The notes beneath the pieces are model-generated. The model made no database searches, was not told where the DNA came from, and saw only the letters and a list, made by a program, of their open reading frames with translations. 64,000 bases of DNA from Dendrobium chrysotoxum (Eukaryota > Streptophyta > Magnoliopsida > Asparagales > Orchidaceae), in contig CM034307.1 of assembly GCA_019925795.1 (NCBI GenBank), positions 67,084,864-67,148,863 on the forward strand. The letters are read 5' to 3'. Made by a program: the position numbers and the translations under genes. Position 1 is the stretch's first letter, and each line of letters starts with the position of its first letter. This document shows positions 22,461 to 32,895 of this stretch, piece after piece.

Positions 22461-24070
22461 ACAGATGGATGAAGAAGCCATTCCAAATCATCAACTCTGA
22501 GGCAGACATGCTCGTACGTGCTCCACATCATCACACATCAAGCACATATGTGATACCTCCTTGAAAGCATAAAACTAGGCTGTTGTTCATTATCAGCTCA
22601 GGCTTGCAATGGGTTTACATTTACTAATGTTTCTATTCATTCAATTTTTTCTCTAGATATATATTTTGATACCCAACTCGCGCTCATTAAAAATTAGTGG
22701 CCTATAGATTAATATTTCTTACATCCAACAACAAATGCATCCGAGATTGCAGTTAAGTTTTGGTGAGGTAACATAACAAGTAGTGCTCAAATTATCATTG
22801 TATTTCGTGCAATTTCGTAGCAAATAAAAATTGTCTTCTTTCCCATACGTGAAAATTGATGTGCAAGTTTGACATATAGATCTAATATAAAATCATCCCC
22901 TATGCTGTGCAATCCCACTTATAATGCATTATAGTATCATAATTATTTATTTTAGACTTGTTGTCAGTGCCTATTATAATGCATAACTTCTCACACAAAT
23001 ATCATGATACCTCATTTGAAGAAAATAAAGACCAACTTGATGACGATCGAACTCCAGTAATCTTTCTTCTATTAGCTCCATTCGACACCGATTTGAAACT
23101 CTCTCTTCTAGTTACTAGCATCCTCATGGCTTTCACATGTAATCTCAATAATAACTCATCTTCCTCTGATGTCCAAGTACACATATAACATTGACACATT
23201 TTGTTGGACTTTACCTTAAACTCTAACAAAGTTTGGGTGACCAACCTAAAGCATTTCAATAGTAGGCTCCCCAATCACTATTTCCATAAATGTCTCATAA
23301 ATTCTCTCTGGATAATGTTTATTCACCAAAGTATGTATATAGCACCAGAACATGCTCGTATGCATTAGAATATGCCCGTAAGCACCAGAACATAACTTCT
23401 TCCACCCACACCAAATTTCCTTAGAAACGCACATTTCAATCAATTAAGCACGCGATTCATTACATTGCAGTAATTAAAATATAAATAAATTCATTCTAGA
23501 ATTTCACAAAATGCTATAATGGTAGGTAACTAAATGTACTAATGTACAAAAAATTAACTATTTCATAATATAACCAAATTATCAAAGATTATATAGAACG
23601 TTGTTTTAAGACTTTAATGACAATACATGATTATTTTTCAGTGTTAGAATTTTTTTCTAATCAATTAAAAATGAGTAATTCCCAAAATCCACGGCCTAAA
23701 TTTTTTCAAAAAAATACCTAAATATTCAGAATCTCAATCTCTATAATATATTTAAAGTTACACAGTGAAAGTTTTACAGATAACAAATTATCCCTATTTT
23801 TTGCTGACAAAATTATAAATTAAATAAAAAAATTTAGAAATTTCTGTATTTTTTGAAAATTGAGATAGACAAAATGTCACCTATCTCGATCCGAGCAACT
23901 TTCAGAATTAAGCAACTTTCAGAATTAAGAAATATGTTGGTGGAAGTCAAAAAATTATAAAGCTTGCGAGAAGTGATATTAATTTGTTATTATTGAAAGA
24001 ACGAATCGAAGCACTTTGACCGTGGCTTAGGAGTCATGCCTAAGACCTACACTATCAAACTAATGGAACA
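22461..24070. other. No gene recognised
   Basis: AT-rich sequence with short frames on both strands (for example 22958-23188 and 23246-23443) but no domain. It may be the upstream part of the MULE element that follows. Confidence 0.4.
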
Positions 24071-25180
24071 TTGCCTAAAAATTACATGCCCATTATCAGT
24101 GATATAGATGTAATGGACATGCTTACTGATTCTTCTGATAACCACATAATGGAGGTGGTTGTCGTAGTGAAAGATTATGAAGAAGATATGTGTATTGCTT
24201 ATGACAGTCAGCGTGTGGATACACATGATTTAAGTGCGAACAACATGACTAACAATGACGTAATAGTAGATGGAATATCTGATGGTTTCTTTGCGGCTCA
24301 GGATTTAAAGAAAAATTCTCTATGTGTTGGATTGCATTTTGAGAATTTGTTATGTTTCAAACAAGCCATTCGTTCCAATGCAATTTTACATAACTTTGCT
24401 ATCAAGATTAAGGCTAGTGACAAATCAAGAGTTATTGCAACTTGCATATACCGTGGTTGTCCATGGAGGATACATGCTTCGTTATGTTTAGATGGCCACT
24501 TCTTTGAAGTGAAGAAATTACATTCAACACATATATGCCTAGGGGTAAATAGAGCTGGGAACAAGCAAGCAACTACAAGTTGGGTTGCGCATGAAATCCA
24601 GGACATTGTAAAAAGGAATCCTGATATTACACCAATGGACATTGGTAATAACTTGGAGACTACTTTTAGTTTGTCTTTATCATACATGAAAATATGGAGC
24701 TAGAACTGCTTTCTACAAATTGTTTGGATGGGAATACATGGACGAACACTACTATAGTTATATAGGTTTGCATCCATTATAGAAGTAAACTATTTTTTTG
24801 CTGTTATTTTCCATAACAACTCTAGTTTGGGTGGATATAAAATGGCATACAATGGAGTTATTGGAATACTTCCAGGGAAGAAGCAGTGGTCCGTACTCAG
24901 TGATGGCGAGGTCGTCACTCCACCAATTTCATGTAGGCCTTGTGACAAACCAAAGAAAAGACGAATAAAAAACTTCTTAAAAATTGCGAAGATAACATAA
25001 ATGAGCCATAAATGTGATCATTGCAACTCATGGGGGAACCATAGAAGCACTTGCAAGAACCCTTTAAATATTGAAGTAGAAGATAATGAGCATGTGCTGC
25101 ATATGCTGACAACATTAGGTCTTCATACAAAAATATCAATTAGGCGTGCAGATCGTCAATCTAGTCATAGTTGATCGATC
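24071..25180 (+). pseudogene. Mutator-like (MULE) transposase, internally deleted
   Basis: The frame 24071-24703 encodes an acidic N-terminus, then the MuDR-type DNA-binding region (FKQAIRSNAILHNFAIKIKA, then CIYRGCPWRIHASL, then STHIC), and the start of the linker to the catalytic domain. The DDE catalytic core and SWIM region are missing. The C-terminal tail is still readable at 24840-25060, with PPISCRPCDKPKKRRIKN followed by a zinc knuckle C-x2-C-x4-H-x4-C (about 25014-25053). The gene is therefore a deletion derivative, unable to make active transposase. No terminal inverted repeats were found. Confidence 0.85.
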
Positions 25181-25632
25181 ATAAAGTAGTTCCCACACCA
25201 AGATTCTTGTATTGTAATCCAACTGCACGGTGTAATCCATTTTTGTAATCCAGTTTTGTAACTGAATGTCGATCATAAATAAATGTCGGAATGTTTTGTA
25301 ATCCAATATACAGCAGCAAATTGATATTTCTGTGAACTGTTATGCAACAGGTATTCTACAAATGCAACTCTTTTGTAAAAATTTGGGTTATATTTGTTTG
25401 ATTGTAGACTGTGGTAGACTTATCAATTAAGCTGGTTTGATTATTTATTTGAGAACAACTGAATCGATTTGTGATATTATTTATTTGAGAACATTCAGAT
25501 AGGCCTTATGGAAAGCCATTAAGTTCCATAATGCACAAGTTCTTATAGATCGTAAATGTAGGATGCGAGTATCACAGCATGTGGTTTTGGAGATGCTGAT
25601 GATGTTAAAATTCAGCTAATGGGTGTATGAAG
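25181..25632. other. No gene recognised
   Basis: AT-rich sequence between the MULE relic and the hAT-type terminus. Nothing recognised. Confidence 0.4.
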
Positions 25633-25830
25633 TAGGTGTGTCAATTTTTGACATACCCAAAATTCAATCCGAATTCGATCCAAATTTTTCGGGTTAGGGT
25701 CAACCCGTTTTAAAAAGGGTCGGGTTCGGCTCCCAATTTTTGACTCGTTTCAAATTTCAGGTCAGGTTCGGGTCAACCCGAAAACTTGATTTTGACCCAG
25801 TTTTAACCCGGAAACGGAAAGGGTGAGCTT
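25633..25830 (+). mobile_element. hAT-type element terminus, related to 2679
   Basis: TAGGTGTGTCAATTTTTGAC, then ATACCC and alternating GGGTCGGGTTCGG / GGGTCAACCCG phrases, parallels the terminus at 2679 in order and spacing. A CT-rich block with a donor-like GTGAGTC (about 25949) follows, as at 3655-4140. The matching right end and an 8-bp duplication were not found, so the element is truncated or its end is unrecognised. Confidence 0.6.
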
Positions 25831-26089
25831 TTGGCGGAACTCTCATCTTTCTCTCTCTCGGCTTTGATTTGCCTAATTTTTTACAAACTCTAAAGCCAGA
25901 ACTCTCGTTTTCTCTCCCAAATCCTGAAGAAGCATCGGCAGAAGTGGTGAGTCAGTGACATGTGAAATGATTGAAATCCTTTTGATACCTTGATTCTGTT
26001 GATTTTAAAGATCTAATTTTTGTTGTTTGGCTGGATTTCGATCAAATTCTTCTTAGAAACTACTATACCCAATGGCTCGGTGATGGTGA

Positions 26090-26092
<3 letters not shown>

Positions 26093-26139
<47 letters not shown>
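26093..26139 (+). repeat. (TC)n microsatellite
   Basis: About 23 uninterrupted TC units. It encodes artificial Ser-Leu and Arg-Glu runs in the overlapping frames. Confidence 0.95.
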
Positions 26140-26141
<2 letters not shown>

Positions 26142-26805
26142 TTCTCCCTTCGTCTTTAATATGAAGGATTTCCAAAAGCTTGTAAACATCATATACTGGA
26201 CCGAGGCAATGCACATTGCATCATTCAAAAGAAATAGATCTGGCTTTTTACAGATAAAGATAATATTTCATGTGTTAAATTTTGATATAGCCTTTAGGTA
26301 TCAACTGTTATAGCTACATCTGTCTTGGCTGCTCTTAAATTTATAATTGATATAAGTTACAGGTAACAAGCTTGATACATCCTTGAAAAACTATCATGAT
26401 CGGGCACGAATCTCAAGGGAAGATCAAGTTGGAAACTTCCGAAATTAAAATTGGGACCATCCGAACTCTGATCTCAGCAAACTGAACGTCTCAAAAATAC
26501 AAATCCAACGACACCAAATTCAACGCAATCTGAGCCCAAATGGGTCCGAAGTGCCATTGGAAAGTTCGAACCACAATTTAAATTACCAAATGGTTTTCAA
26601 ACATGACGTGCTTATAGTCGAATCGAGCGGCTCGACGAGATAAATCCAACGAGCTTAAGATCACTGAATTCTGATATCACTAAGACCTTCAAATGTCCAT
26701 CAAATAGTCCACGATCAAGGGATTCAACATCGGCTGTCCATCCAAACCACTCCCCATTTACCCTTGATCTTCCACTTATTTACAAGTCATGCCACTCCAA
26801 GAAAT

Positions 26806-26815
26806 CTATAAATAG
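26806..26815 (+). promoter_or_regulatory. TATA box of the solo LTR
   Basis: CTATAAATAG followed by AGCCCCC. The placement about 430 bp into the LTR, with a leader-like GA-rich stretch after it, fits a U3/R boundary. Confidence 0.7.
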
Positions 26816-26898
26816 AGCCCCCTTTCCTCTTGAAAAGGGACCCGAAGCCTAAGGAATCAAGAGAGAGATCGGATATCGCTCTTACCTCCTTGCCTCCT

Positions 26899-27690
26899 CA
26901 ACCACCGTCGGAGTTCCGCCGAACCACGGCTTGAGGCCCTAAGTTCAGCCGGACCACCGCCTGACGCCCTGAGCTCCGCTAGACCATCTCCTGAGGCCTT
27001 GAGTTCCACCAGACTACCGCCTGACGCTCTGAGCTCTGCTGGACCACTTCCTGAGGCTCTAACTTCCGTCGGACCACCGCCTGACTCCTTGAGTTTCACC
27101 GGACCACCGCGTAACGCCCTGAGCTCCACCGGACTGCCACTTGACGCCCTGAGTTCCGTCGGACCATCGCCTGACGCCATGAGCTCCACCGGACCACCAG
27201 CTGAGGCCCTGAGTTCTGACGGACCACCGCCTGACACCCTGAGCTCCGCTGGACCACCGCCTGAGGCCCTGAGTTCCGTCGGACCGCCGTCTGATGCCCT
27301 AAGTTTTGCTGGACCACCATCTAACGCCCTAAGCTCCGCGAGACCTCCACCTGAGGCCCTGAGTTCCGTCGGACCACTGCCTGACGCCCTGAGCTCCGCC
27401 GAACCACCACTTGAGGCCCCGAAGTTCCACCAGACCATCGTATAACACCCTGAGTTCCACCGGACCACCGCCAGAGGCCCTAAGTTTCGTCTGACCACCA
27501 CCTGACACCCTGAGTTCTGCCGGACCATCATCTGATGCCTGGAGTTCCACTAGACCACCACCTGAGGCCCGGAGTTCCACTAGACCACCACCTGACATGC
27601 AGAGTTCCATCGGACCACCCCCTAACGCTCGGAGTTCTGCCAAATCATCACCTGAAGCCCGGAGTTCCATCGGACCACCGACAAATGCTG
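26899..27690 (+). repeat. 30-bp minisatellite, about 26 copies, partly in 60-bp dimers
   Basis: Monomers follow the pattern GCCCTGAGYTCCGYCGGACC plus ACCGCCTGA and one more base. Two types, one GACGCCCTGAGCTCC and one GAGGCCCTGAGTTCC, alternate over much of the array, giving a 60-bp higher-order period. Because 30 is divisible by three, several frames stay open (PPPDALSSAG-like on +, GGPAELRASG-like on -). These frames have no start context or domain and are not called as genes. Confidence 0.92.
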
Positions 27691-27994
27691 GAGTTCTACC
27701 AATTAATGCCCGAACTTCCAAGCGACACCGGACTTTCATCTCCATTTGGCACTAGACTGCAACCAGACGGTTGAAATTTGTAATATGATCGCCCTCAAGG
27801 ATGAATCATCCCGCTGTACTCAACTCAAATTCTAGTGGAATCATTTTCAACTGGGCTAGGCCCCATGATTTTTCCCATTTCCAAGATTTTTCATGTAAAA
27901 ATCTTGTATTCTCTGTGTGTGTGAGCTGGATATTCGTGCAACACTAAGACTCAGAATTTAAACTCTATCACCGCGTATATTCTAGCCCGTAACA

Positions 27995-29277
27995 AAGCTC
28001 TTAACAATAACAATTCACTTAAAGAGAATACAAGACGCTGCTTGTTTCTTAGTTACAGGAAACAAGCTCTTAAATTTATAAGTGATATAAGTTTTCTAAC
28101 AATAACAATTCACTTAAGCAAAACAAAACTTCATTTACATAATAGTCTCGATTACAGGAAACAGAATTACACACAAGCAAAATGCGGCTCGAACTCATTT
28201 ACAATTACAACACTTTGATATAAAATTCAAAGCAACTGCAACAAGCAAAATGAGGATCACCAATAATATTTTAATTTGAAGAAACTCAGTTGTAACTGAG
28301 AAAGCATGATTGGAACAGACTTCAGCTGCATTTGCACTTGTAAAATAATTCATATCTTTAGATAAACTATTTCATTCGTCAAACCACCTAAAAAATTCAC
28401 AATCATCTTCTGATTTGTTTCGGGGACATCAATAGAATTTTCTACCACAATTATTAGCTTTATACCAAGTATAAATTGAACATTGCAGATTGCAACAACA
28501 ATATATTGGGATGTCCATGTTTCGCATTGATGTCGTCGAGCGGCTCGAACTCATTTCACAAATCCGCAATAACTACAATTACAAATCAAAGATGTAACTC
28601 ACAATTCAACGAAAAAGATGTTAACAAATCTGAATTGAAATGGGATTTTTACTACATCTGAGTAGAAGTTGTCGAGCGAAGAAACAACCGAACAGTAAAC
28701 AAAACGGCGATGCGAACAGATGTTGACGACTGAAGAAAGAACCCTAGAAGAAGAAATAAGGAAGACGTTTTTCAAACTTAAATGGAGAAATGGAGAAGAC
28801 GAACACCATACCTACGCGAAGAAATGAAGAAGACGAAATGGCGATGCGAGTAGATGTTGCCGAGCAAAGAAACAACCCTAACGAAGAAATGAGGAAGATG
28901 TTCTTCAAACCCAGACAAAATGGCGAGTTGCCGAGCAAAGAAGTCTTGTTCGTGCGGTATAGCTGTGAGGTTTTGACGGGAAGTAACGAGAGTGTTATTT
29001 TAGATGCAATGCATAGATTTTAAGTATTAGGTATGTAAAAAGAGAACTTTGAGTGTTAGGTGAGTAAACAAGAGACTTTTAATAGGTTAAAAATCCAAAA
29101 ATTTAAAATATATATATATAGGGCCTCTTAAAACGCGTCGCACATGTTAACGTGGTCCACCATCGAAATAAGTGACTGAACTATCGAGTAATTTCCTTCC
29201 CCGACTCCTGTAACGTTTTGGAAACCTCCGTAACTCCACCTCGTAAGTGCACTTTCTCCGGTCTCCAACTCCTGAAT
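27995..29277. other. Non-coding flank with short duplications
   Basis: A phrase GCTCTTAAATTTATAA.TGATATAAGTT occurs at 26331 and again near 28066, so the solo LTR inserted beside a local duplication. A GA-rich segment occurs twice with 134-bp spacing (GCGATGCG at 28707 and 28841, each followed by AAGAAA.AACCCTA). The frames 28476-28661 and 28790-29023 lack any domain. An (AT)n run lies near 29108-29120. Confidence 0.45.
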
Positions 29278-29287
29278 CCTATAAATT
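29278..29287 (+). promoter_or_regulatory. Putative TATA box of the BAHD gene
   Basis: CCTATAAATT lies 68-77 bases upstream of the chosen ATG, leaving a leader of roughly 45 bases if transcription begins about 30 bases downstream. The overlapping upstream in-frame ATG at 29247 precedes this box and is unlikely to be used. Confidence 0.55.
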
Positions 29288-29354
29288 CTCTCATCCATCA
29301 CGCAAACTCCTCACTCGCATTTCCAGCTACAATCAAATTAAGCAACCTTCCATC

Positions 29355-30770
29355 ATGGCCTTCTCACCCTTGCGCTTCTCCGTTCGCCGGCGACTGCCAG
29401 AACTAGTGGCTCCATCGTCTCCGACGCCGCGAGAGCTCAAACGGCTGTCGGACATTGACGATCAGGAAGGCCTCCGCTTTCAGATCCCCGTCATCCAGTT
29501 CTACCGACACGACCCCGCCATGGCCGGCCGCAATCCGGCGGCAGTCGTACGCGATGCGCTTGCACGAGCACTCGTCTTCTACTATCCCTTTGCCGGCCGG
29601 CTCCGAGAAGGACCCTGCAAGAAGCTGTTGGTGGATTGCACAGGCGAAGGCGTTCTGTTCATCGAGGCCGAGGCTGATGTGAAGCTCGAGGACTTTGGTG
29701 ATGCCCTGCAGCCTCCATTCCCCTGCCTCGAAGAGCTACTGTTCGACGTTGAGGGAGCCTCCGCAGTGCTTAATGCGCCTTTGCTGTTGATTCAGGTGAC
29801 CCTGTTAAGATGCGGGGGATTCATCTTTGCCCTCCGTCTAAACCACACCATGTCCGACGCGCCGGGGTTGGTGCAGCTAATGACCGCCGTGGGAGAGCTA
29901 GCTCGAGGATTGCCGTCGCCCAGTGTTGTTCCAGTCTGGCGCCGAGAGCTCCTGGAAGCACACCCGAGTCCGGCGCCTTCCTTCCCCCACCGCGAGTACG
30001 AACAGGTTCCCGACACAGCGGGCACCATCATCCCTCTCGATGACATGGCTCACCGTTCCTTCTTCTTCGGCCCCCGCGAAATAAGCACCCTCCGTTCTCG
30101 CCTACCTCCGCAGCTCCGCCGCTCATCCTCCACCTTCGACATTCTCACCGCGTGCTTATGGCGAAGTCGCACCGTCGCCCTTCAACCCAGCGACCCAAAC
30201 GAAAACTTCCGCATCATCTGCATCGTCAACACCCGCGGCCGCTTCAACCCTCCTCTGCCTTCCGGCTTCTACGGCAACGCCTTCGCCTTCCCGGTTGCAG
30301 TAGCCACGGCAGGGGAACTGTGTAGCCGCCCTCTGGCTTACGCGGTGGAGCTAGTGAAGAGGGCAAAGTCGCAAGTTTCAGGGGACTATCTCCGTTCGGT
30401 GGCTGATTATATGGTAAAGAACGGTCGGCCACATTTCACTGTGGTACGGACTTACGTGGTGTCCGACGTGACGCGTGCGGGATTTGGAGATGTAGATTTT
30501 GGATGGGGAAAGGCGGTGTACGGTGGTCCGGCGAAGGGTGGGGTCGGAGCGATTCCTGGTGTTGCCAGTTTCTTTGTCCCTTTTGTTAACGCCAGTGGAG
30601 AGAAGGGGATTGTTGTTCCCGTTTGCTTGCCGCCGCCTGCAATGCGGAGGTTCGCCGTCGAGATACAGAGCCTCCTCACGGCTCAACATGGATTAGACGA
30701 GCAAGCAGTGGATGGTGATAATAATAATCACAAGGATCAGCAGACGCCCTTCTTACTGTCTCATATCTGA
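29355..30770 (+). CDS. BAHD-family acyltransferase (alcohol acyl/benzoyltransferase-like), 471 aa
   Basis: This family transfers an acyl group from acyl-CoA to a hydroxyl or amine acceptor in the cytosol. Both hallmarks are present: HTMSD at residues 164-168 (catalytic His164) and the structural DFGWG at 381-385. The N-terminus (FSVRRRLPELVAPSSPTPRE...LSDIDDQEGLRFQIP) and RNPAAVVRDALARALVFYYPFAGRL resemble the group containing benzyl-alcohol O-benzoyltransferase and other ester-forming enzymes. The exact substrate cannot be read from sequence. Length is normal for the family (about 430-480). The start at 29355 has A at -3 and G at +4, and begins where homologues begin; the frame is open 36 codons further upstream. 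The gene is intronless, complete and markedly more GC-rich than its surroundings. Confidence 0.93.
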   Translation: MAFSPLRFSVRRRLPELVAPSSPTPRELKRLSDIDDQEGLRFQIPVIQFYRHDPAMAGRNPAAVVRDALARALVFYYPFAGRLREGPCKKLLVDCTGEGVLFIEAEADVKLEDFGDALQPPFPCLEELLFDVEGASAVLNAPLLLIQVTLLRCGGFIFALRLNHTMSDAPGLVQLMTAVGELARGLPSPSVVPVWRRELLEAHPSPAPSFPHREYEQVPDTAGTIIPLDDMAHRSFFFGPREISTLRSRLPPQLRRSSSTFDILTACLWRSRTVALQPSDPNENFRIICIVNTRGRFNPPLPSGFYGNAFAFPVAVATAGELCSRPLAYAVELVKRAKSQVSGDYLRSVADYMVKNGRPHFTVVRTYVVSDVTRAGFGDVDFGWGKAVYGGPAKGGVGAIPGVASFFVPFVNASGEKGIVVPVCLPPPAMRRFAVEIQSLLTAQHGLDEQAVDGDNNNHKDQQTPFLLSHI

Positions 30771-30967
30771 TGGATTTCGGGTTTCGGCGACTAAATATTA
30801 CGGTTTGCTATTAGTAGTCTGCTGTGCTGTTTGGTTTTGTTGCAAGTCCGAGTGGGCCGCTGTTATTAAGCCTCTCTTTTTTCTTTTTAGAGCGCTGGTT
30901 ATTTTATTAAAGCTACTGTTGTCCAATTATTGTATGTAAATCCCTCTATATTAAATCATAGCTTTTA

Positions 30968-30973
30968 AATAAA
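30968..30973 (+). terminator. Candidate polyadenylation signal of the BAHD gene
   Basis: AATAAA about 200 bases after the stop codon, in AT-rich sequence. Plant signals are loose, so this is only a candidate. Confidence 0.35.
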
Positions 30974-32895
30974 AGTTATTGGTGGCCAATAATAGGATCA
31001 ATAGATCTCTACTATTGCATTTTAGCTCGTTACTATGACCAGCAAAGCAAACCTTCAATAATATGAACATAATTGTTTGAGCTTGAGCTTACAATTCCAA
31101 GAAACGTAAATTCAAACAATAAAACAACAACAAAGCCATCATTAAAGACAAAAATGATTAATCATATCCAAATCCACTCTGAATAGAAACAATCTCAACT
31201 TTTGGCAGATTGCAATCTAAGGATTAGTATAATAAAAGCTATCTGGCTCTGGCTTAAAGTTTTAAGTAAAAAAATGTTTAATCCCCCTTTTGAAAAGAAT
31301 TTTTATCAATAATAGCAAGCAAAAGCTCCTCAAATTTGTCATTTGATCATCTACCTTACTACTTAAGCAAAATCCCATATTGTGAGCCTCAACTTTAGAA
31401 ATTCACTAAAATTTTTATAAAGTTTCAAATTTGTAAAATATAAAGCTACTCTGAGCTGAAAACTTTAAGCCACATACGTGCCAAATTGGCAAATGGGCTT
31501 TGAAGCTTTTCAAAATTTTAAATTGAGTTATTTCTTGAAGGCTTTAGATCAATCAACTTATCAACATGTTGAATCTAAAATTAAAAAAATTATGCACAAT
31601 ATCGGCTCTTTTGTTCCTCTTTTCTTCTTAGCTTCTTGCATTGCTACATACAACATATAACCACTCATAAAAATTATAAAATATTCTTTTGATTATAAAA
31701 AGAAAATGAAAAAATTTAACATACAAATTTATTATAATGAAAACTAATGTATAAGTTGTGGTAGAATTCTCTTTTCATCTATCAACAAAGAAACAATTTC
31801 TAGCATTCCTAAACTACAAAGTTGATCAACTAATAACGAATGATGCATTAAAATGGAAATCCATTTCTTCATGCTAACAAGTCTAAAGTGCATGTAAGAA
31901 CACAACAAAATCTAGATATTCATTCTCGAAATCTAACTTTAAAAATGAAGTGCCAAATAATTGAGTTTCATCCTAAAAGAAGACATATTGATGCATTTAA
32001 ACATCTAAGCTATTATGGGGGGTTGCAATTGATCAACACATCATCCAATCTGATAAGAAGTCTATATTATTCATCCTTCTTCCACCTCTTCCTATCCTCT
32101 TCTAACTTTCAAAGGAAGCTCTTCATTTCAATGATGAATTTCCTTCCAACAACAAATGAAAGAAATCAACATATTTATTTAAAACACAAGAAGCAAACTT
32201 CGTAATGAATTCTAAAGTAAAGAGATTGTTAAAAAAGATCAACCATTATCCTCCTAAATAGTTGGAGTCATATCATTCGCAAACAAATCTCCTGCATTCT
32301 CCTATCTTCAAGTTCATTCATTGATGCCATGGTGACCTGCAACAAGTTTGTCTAGAATTTGCTAAAGCAGAGCTAGTCTTCAACCTTAAATGGTTTCTAC
32401 TGCTATAGAACAAAGAGCAAGCATTACAGCAGAAGCGAAGTAAAAGTAAAAATAAAAAAATAATAATAAAAAAAATAAACAAAGAAGTTGCACTTTAAAT
32501 TTAGTAAGGAAGTCCTCATGGCAGACCTTAGTCAATTCAAATTTAATTTGAGCAATACTTTTTTTATTAATAAAAATGCTGACCATCTATTTATTTTCTA
32601 CAGGAAATAAGATTATGATAGCCATTCATGCAACAGTCGTATTCGCAAGCAGGGAAGAAATAGTAAAACAGAAAAAACTCAATAGGATAGTAAACTAAGA
32701 GATATATTTCATTAGCTTCCTTTTGCTCTCCCTCCACCAAGAATATATGGTATCATTATAATGATACTATATTAAGAAAGACAACTAAAAGGGAAAAAAA
32801 GTTACTATGAATAATAGAAAGAGTATAAAAGTATAGCAGAAAGGTGCAAAGCAAGAATTTGGTAGTAGTCAAGCTGCACTTCCTGGTAAGGTGAT
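30974..32895. other. No gene recognised
   Basis: AT-rich intergenic sequence. The frames at 31478-31660, 31888-32205 and 32386-32586 show no domain. The right part should contain the 3' LTR of the following - strand gypsy element, but its ends are not identifiable. Confidence 0.45.

Larger units (their letters stand above)
26373..27994 (+). mobile_element. Solo LTR, 1622 bp, with an internal minisatellite
   Basis: The unit begins TGATACATCC and ends CCCGTAACA, flanked by identical AAGCT (26368-26372 and 27995-27999), the 5-bp duplication of an LTR-retrotransposon. A core promoter CTATAAATAG lies at 26806-26815. No internal domains, primer site or second LTR are present, so this is a solo LTR left by recombination between two LTRs. 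A GC-rich tandem array fills most of the region downstream of the promoter. Clade unknown. Confidence 0.8.

Noticed and set aside
26013..26313. Frames with Ser-Leu or Arg-Glu repeats
   Set aside because: Created by the (TC)n microsatellite at 26093-26139.
26857..27745. Several 74-224-codon frames on both strands (Pro/Ser/Ala-rich and Gly/Glu/Leu-rich)
   Set aside because: All follow from a 30-bp tandem repeat whose period is a multiple of three. No start context, no domain, and it lies in a solo LTR.
29247..29354. Upstream in-frame start for the BAHD gene (36 extra residues)
   Set aside because: It lies before the TATA-like box, and family members begin at the downstream methionine.
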